Shown: positions 13,923 through 16,878 of the stretch, piece by piece
Position numbering within the stretch: position 1 is the first letter of the stretch
Layout: each line of letters begins with the position of its first letter
Assembly (NCBI GenBank): GCA_964481575.1
Contig: CAYZTR010000049.1
Coordinates: 1-16,878, forward strand
Reading direction: 5' to 3'
Length of the DNA: 16,878 bases
Origin: UQRS01 sp964481575
Lineage (GTDB): Bacteria > Bacillota > Clostridia > Oscillospirales > Acutalibacteraceae
Program-made: the position numbers and the translations under genes
Notes under the pieces: generated by a model
What the model was told of the DNA's origin: nothing
The model's input: the letters and a program-made list of their open reading frames with translations, nothing else
Databases searched by the model: none

Positions 13923-15230
13923 ATGGATTCTACCGTACAGGAAGTTCTGGAATTTATCGAGGAGCAAGACGTGCGTTTTGTGCGCCTGACTTTCTGCGAT
14001 ATTTTCGGCCACCCGAAAAATGTGGCCATTCCCGCCGCCCGGCTGGGACATGTGTTCCGTCACGGACTTGCCTTTGATGCATCTGCTGTCCACGGTTTTT
14101 TGGATGTGGAAAAATCCGATTTGTTTTTGCATCCGGATCCTACTACCCTAGCAGTTTTGCCCTGGCGTCCCCATTCGGGCCGTGTAGTGCGGTTGTTCTG
14201 TGACATTACTTATCCCGACGGAACCCCCTTCCAGGATGACGGGCGCTATATTTTAAAGCAAGCCATGAAAGCTGCCCAGGATATGGGATATGGCTGCCGC
14301 ATGGGAGCCTCCTGTGATTTTTCCCTGTTCCTTTGCGATGAAAGCGGCAAACCCACCACCGAGCCCAATGACCAGGCCGGTTGTTTTGACGTTTCTCCTT
14401 TAGACAAAGCGGAAAATATCCGCCGGGAAATTGTTCTGTCCCTGGATGAAATGGGAATCCCCGTCACCTCCTCCATGCATAAATACGCTCCTGGGCAGAA
14501 TATGATCCGTTTGGCCTCCAAAGATGCACTGATCAGCGCCGACAACTTCTTTACATTTAAGTGGGCCACCCAAACAGTGGCCAGCCAGTTTGGCCTGTTT
14601 GCTTCTTTTATGCCCCATCCGTTGGAGGGAGAAAGCGGCAACGGCATGGCTGTTGATATGTATTTGACCAAGGAAGGTAAAAGTATCTTTAAATCCTCCA
14701 TGGCCCAATCTAAAGAAGCCGGTTCTTTCATTGCCGGCGTTCTGAAATACATTCCGGACATCACCATATTCTTAAATCCCATTCCTAACTCCTATGAGCG
14801 GTTTGGCACCTTTGAAGCGCCAAAGTACATCACCTGGAGTCCGGAAAACCGTTGCCAACTGATCCGCATTCCGGCTTCCTCTGATCAGGATTTCCGGTTA
14901 GAACTGCGGAGTCCGGACATGATCTGCAATCCTTACCTGGCCGTTGCATATATTCTTTATGCCGGGCTGGAGGGAATCAAGCAGCAGCTTCCTCTGCCGG
15001 AACCTGCCAACGTGACAGAAAAAACCGGTCTGGATTACAAGCAGCTGCCTGCCAACCTGGGAGAAGCCGTAGAAATCGCACAAAAGAGCGACTTTTTAAC
15101 CAAATATGTCCCCCAAGCAACAGTGGAAAAATACCTAGCCTCCAAAGCCCAGGAATGGCAGGAATACAACAACAATAATCTCAATCAGAAACAGGATTTG
15201 TATCTAAACCGCTATTTCCCCACCTATTAA
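13923..15230 (+). CDS. Glutamine synthetase I-like protein with degenerate active site (probable pseudoenzyme)
   Basis: A 435-residue protein, collinear with bacterial GSI: beta-grasp FDIFG-like start, FDASAVHGF, FMPHPLEG, NPIPNSYERF, NRCQLIRIPAS, RLELRSPD, NPYLAVAY. Compared with recalled Bacillus GlnA motifs, most metal and ammonia-site residues are changed. PEPEFFLF is ASCDFSLF (Glu to Ser130, Glu to Asp132), HHEVAPGQHEI is MHKYAPGQNMI (Glu to Lys187, Glu to Met194), and GSGMH is GNGMA (His to Ala243). Glu327, Arg293, Arg310 and flap Glu298 remain. It is unlikely to be an active ligase and may be a ligand-sensing or scaffold protein. I chose the ATG at 13923 because AAAAAAGGAG (13904-13913) precedes it; an earlier in-frame start at 13896 lies in a hairpin. 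It is co-transcribed with the ANTAR gene 46 nt downstream. Confidence 0.85.
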   Translation: MDSTVQEVLEFIEEQDVRFVRLTFCDIFGHPKNVAIPAARLGHVFRHGLAFDASAVHGFLDVEKSDLFLHPDPTTLAVLPWRPHSGRVVRLFCDITYPDGTPFQDDGRYILKQAMKAAQDMGYGCRMGASCDFSLFLCDESGKPTTEPNDQAGCFDVSPLDKAENIRREIVLSLDEMGIPVTSSMHKYAPGQNMIRLASKDALISADNFFTFKWATQTVASQFGLFASFMPHPLEGESGNGMAVDMYLTKEGKSIFKSSMAQSKEAGSFIAGVLKYIPDITIFLNPIPNSYERFGTFEAPKYITWSPENRCQLIRIPASSDQDFRLELRSPDMICNPYLAVAYILYAGLEGIKQQLPLPEPANVTEKTGLDYKQLPANLGEAVEIAQKSDFLTKYVPQATVEKYLASKAQEWQEYNNNNLNQKQDLYLNRYFPTY

Positions 15231-15276
15231 ATAGCCGGAAAAACACATCAGAAACCAAGGGAGGTGACAGTTTCCG

Positions 15277-15846
15277 ATGGACAGTGTTTTGATCATTTCA
15301 CCCAACCAGAAGGCAACGGATTATCTCACTGCCTTTTTCAAAGCTGCAATTCCTTCCCGAATCGTTACGGTGGCTTCCGGCGGAGAGGCCCGTCGAATGC
15401 TGGATACCGGCGATCTGGATCTGGTATTGATTTATACTCCCCTGCCGGATGAATTCGGCGCTGAGCTGTCTGTCTTTTGCGCTGAGCGCGGCTGCGGTGT
15501 CATGCTGGTGGTTAAGGCCGAAATGGCCGATGATATTTCCGCGAAAGTGGAAGATGCCGGCGTATTCGTAATCCCTAAACCCATCAACAAGATTTTTTTA
15601 CACCAGGCACTGAAATTGTTAACTGCCGCCCATAACCGGATGCTCCGGCTGAACCGGGAAAACAATAAGCTCCAATCCAAGATCGACGAAATTCGTATGG
15701 TGGATCGAGCTAAGTGTCTGCTCATTGAGCGAAAGAACTATTCTGAGATGGAAGCCCATCGGCTGATTGAAAAGGCAGCCATGGATCGCCGGATCTCCCG
15801 GCAGGAAGTGGCAGAAGAAATTTTGGCTGAATTTCACATTTGCTAA
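15277..15846 (+). CDS. ANTAR-domain antitermination regulator with degenerate receiver domain (NitR/NasT-like)
   Basis: A 189-residue RNA-binding regulator. Residues 1-118 have the fold pattern of a response-regulator receiver. However, Tyr53 replaces the phospho-acceptor Asp (DLVLIYTPLP), and the usual acidic pair after beta-1 is Ser8-Pro9. The Lys of the KP motif (Lys101) is kept. A coiled segment (about 119-142, RLNRENNKLQSKIDEI) links to a C-terminal ANTAR domain (about 143-188) with AKCLLIERKNYSEMEAHRLI and AAMDRRISRQEVAEEIL, the family's three-helix core. ANTAR proteins such as EutV and NasR prevent termination by binding hexaloop hairpins. In clostridia a protein of this type next to glnA has been called NitR (recalled, not searched). 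GGGAGGTGA lies about 10 nt before the ATG. It probably acts without phosphorylation and on the three leaders in this window. Confidence 0.9.
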   Translation: MDSVLIISPNQKATDYLTAFFKAAIPSRIVTVASGGEARRMLDTGDLDLVLIYTPLPDEFGAELSVFCAERGCGVMLVVKAEMADDISAKVEDAGVFVIPKPINKIFLHQALKLLTAAHNRMLRLNRENNKLQSKIDEIRMVDRAKCLLIERKNYSEMEAHRLIEKAAMDRRISRQEVAEEILAEFHIC

Positions 15847-15946
15847 ATTTTGGCCAACCAGTTTCTTTCAAATTGATTCGATTTTGTGCACTCTGATAAA
15901 AATTCCCTTTTCGACATTTTTCATTCATTTTTTGGGGAAAAATCTC

Positions 15947-15975
15947 TTGACAAATTCCATATATAGTATTATAAT
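15947..15975 (+). promoter_or_regulatory. Consensus promoter of the type III glutamine synthetase gene
   Basis: TTGACA (15947-15952) and TATAAT (15970-15975) are both perfect and 17 bp apart. No clear terminator lies between the ANTAR stop and this promoter, so read-through from the upstream operon is also possible. Confidence 0.93.
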
Positions 15976-15986
15976 GCTCATGTAAT

Positions 15987-16000
15987 CAGCAAGGGCGCTG
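15987..16000 (+). ncRNA. ANTAR-type hexaloop antiterminator hairpin, GSIII leader
   Basis: CAGC-AAGGGC-GCTG has a 4-bp stem and a six-base loop with A1 and G4, starting 12 nt after the -10. Its loop and 3' arm are part of the 5' strand of the leader terminator. It is the third copy of the arrangement seen at 8528 and 13788. Confidence 0.72.
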
Positions 16001-16029
16001 TGAGCAGATGTGCTCACAGCGCCTTTCTT
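15991..16029 (+). terminator. Leader terminator (attenuator) of the GSIII gene
   Basis: A perfect 12-bp stem (15994-16005 with 16012-16023), extendable by three weaker pairs, has a six-base loop AGATGT and a short TTTCTT tract. It lies 31 nt before the start codon. It is the most stable of the three leader terminators. Confidence 0.85.
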
Positions 16030-16059
16030 ACTATGAAATTAAGTTTGGAGGAAAGAAAA

Positions 16060-16878
16060 ATGACAAAGTTGCCCGAACTGTTCGGCACCATGGTCTTCAA
16101 TGAAGCCGTCATGAAAGAGCGTCTCCCAAAAGACACTTACAAAGCTTTGAAGCAAACGGTTGCCGAAGGAAAGTCGCTGGATGTCAGCGTCGCCAATGTG
16201 GTTGCCAACGCTATGAAGGATTGGGCAATCGAGAAAGGCGTTACCCATTTTACCCACTGGTTCCAACCTTTGACCGGTGTCACTGCTGAAAAGCACGACT
16301 CCTTTATTTCTCCCACCGACGAAGGTCACATCATCATGGAGTTTTCCGGTAAGGAACTGATCCAAGGTGAGCCGGATGCTTCTTCTTTCCCCTCCGGCGG
16401 CCTGCGTGCTACCTTCGAAGCCAGAGGATACACCACCTGGGATCCCACCTCTTACGCATTCATCAAAGACAATACCCTTTGCATCCCCACTGCTTTCTGC
16501 TCCTACGGCGGCGAAGCTTTGGATAAAAAGACCCCTCTGCTCCGCTCCATGGAGAGTATCTCCAAGGAAGCCGTCAAGGTTCTGAACCTGATGGGATACA
16601 AGGATGTAACCCGGGTCACCACCACTGTTGGTCCTGAGCAAGAATATTTCCTGATCCGGAAGGAAGATTACGAGACCCGGAAGGATCTGATTTTTACCGG
16701 CCGTACCCTGTTAGGCGCCAAGCCTCCCAAGGGCCAGGAAATGGATGACCACTATTTCGGCACCATCAAACCCTGTGTTAAGGAATTCATGACTGACCTG
16801 GATAACGAGCTTTGGAAATTAGGCATCCTGGCTAAGACCGAACATAACGAAGTAGCTCCTGCACAGCACGAGCTTGCC
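16060..16878 (+). CDS. glnN: Glutamine synthetase type III (5' part, runs off right edge)
   Basis: The first 273 codons of a GSIII enzyme (family length about 700 residues), which makes glutamine from glutamate, ammonia and ATP. The N-terminus MTKLPELFGTMVFNEAVMKERLP is typical of the family, followed by THWFQPLTGVTAEKHDSF, FSGKELIQGEPDASSFPSGG, RATFEARGYTTWDPTS and FIKDNTLCIPT. The metal-ligand motifs that are lost in the upstream GS-like protein are intact here: TVGPEQEYFL and TEHNEVAPAQHE. GGAGG (16047-16051) lies 8 nt before the ATG. No stop codon is reached before the window ends. This is the probable working glutamine synthetase of the cluster, controlled by the leader directly upstream. 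Confidence 0.95.
   Translation, partial: MTKLPELFGTMVFNEAVMKERLPKDTYKALKQTVAEGKSLDVSVANVVANAMKDWAIEKGVTHFTHWFQPLTGVTAEKHDSFISPTDEGHIIMEFSGKELIQGEPDASSFPSGGLRATFEARGYTTWDPTSYAFIKDNTLCIPTAFCSYGGEALDKKTPLLRSMESISKEAVKVLNLMGYKDVTRVTTTVGPEQEYFLIRKEDYETRKDLIFTGRTLLGAKPPKGQEMDDHYFGTIKPCVKEFMTDLDNELWKLGILAKTEHNEVAPAQHELA

Noticed and set aside
13923..15230. The GS-like protein as a gamma-glutamylpolyamine or other glutamate-amide ligase
   Set aside because: Those relatives keep the metal-binding Glu residues for ATP-dependent ligation. Here most of them are replaced, so a different substrate alone would not explain the changes.
15991..16029. The AGATGT terminator loop in the GSIII leader as a second ANTAR hexaloop
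   Set aside because: It has A at position 1 but T at position 4 (G at 5), so it does not meet the A1/G4 rule. Equivalent loops in the other leaders do not match either.
1..16878. CRISPR arrays, insertion sequences, integrases, tRNA or rRNA genes
   Set aside because: No regularly spaced repeats, transposase or integrase motifs, terminal inverted repeats or tRNA cloverleaf signals were seen on either strand.

Overview
The window looks like chromosome of an anaerobic, Gram-positive, moderate-GC Clostridia member. Oscillospirales/Ruminococcaceae-like is my inference, based on codon choice, AGGAGG ribosome sites, strong TTGACA-N17-TATAAT promoters, a type III glutamine synthetase and an ANTAR regulator of the kind linked to nitrogen genes in clostridia. 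No mobile element, CRISPR array, rRNA or tRNA was seen.

Layout. (1) Bases 1-5748 are mainly carbohydrate and housekeeping genes on the minus strand: the start of an MsmK/UgpC-type sugar ABC ATPase (cut by the left edge), an RsuA-family 16S rRNA pseudouridine synthase, an Mrr-like nuclease with its own promoter and palindromic operator candidate, and a GH38 alpha-mannosidase. (2) Bases 5790-8300, plus strand, hold a three-gene polar amino-acid ABC transporter (lipoprotein, permease, ATPase). An ARG-box-like palindrome lies before its promoter and a terminator-like hairpin lies after the binding-protein gene. (3) Bases 8490-13736 hold a glutamate synthase operon of split (archaeal-type) architecture: class II amidotransferase domain, FMN/Fe-S synthase domain with two N-terminal 4Fe-4S clusters, a polyferredoxin-like protein, an FAD/NAD(P)H oxidoreductase, and the GXGXG domain. 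(4) Bases 13751-15846 hold a glutamine-synthetase-I-like protein with most catalytic metal ligands replaced, followed by an ANTAR-domain regulator with a degenerate receiver. (5) Bases 15947-16878 hold the first 273 codons of a type III glutamine synthetase whose visible catalytic motifs are intact.

The most interesting structure ties (3)-(5) together. Each of the three nitrogen transcription units starts with the same arrangement: a TTGACA-17-(T/C)ATAAT promoter, then within about 9-12 nt of the -10 element a 4-bp hairpin with a six-base loop of the form AANGGY (AACGGT, AATGGC, AAGGGC). The 3' half of that hairpin is also the 5' strand of an intrinsic terminator. A at loop position 1 and G at position 4 are the known ANTAR recognition bases, and an ANTAR protein is encoded in the middle of the set. 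I read this as transcription antitermination controlling glutamate synthase, the GS-like protein plus regulator (autoregulation), and the true GSIII. The ANTAR protein lacks the phospho-accepting Asp, and the co-transcribed GS homologue lacks its catalytic ligands. A plausible but unproven model is that the inactive GS homologue is the nitrogen sensor controlling the antiterminator by protein contact rather than phosphorylation. Only one hexaloop is visible per leader, whereas canonical ANTAR targets have two, which is itself notable.
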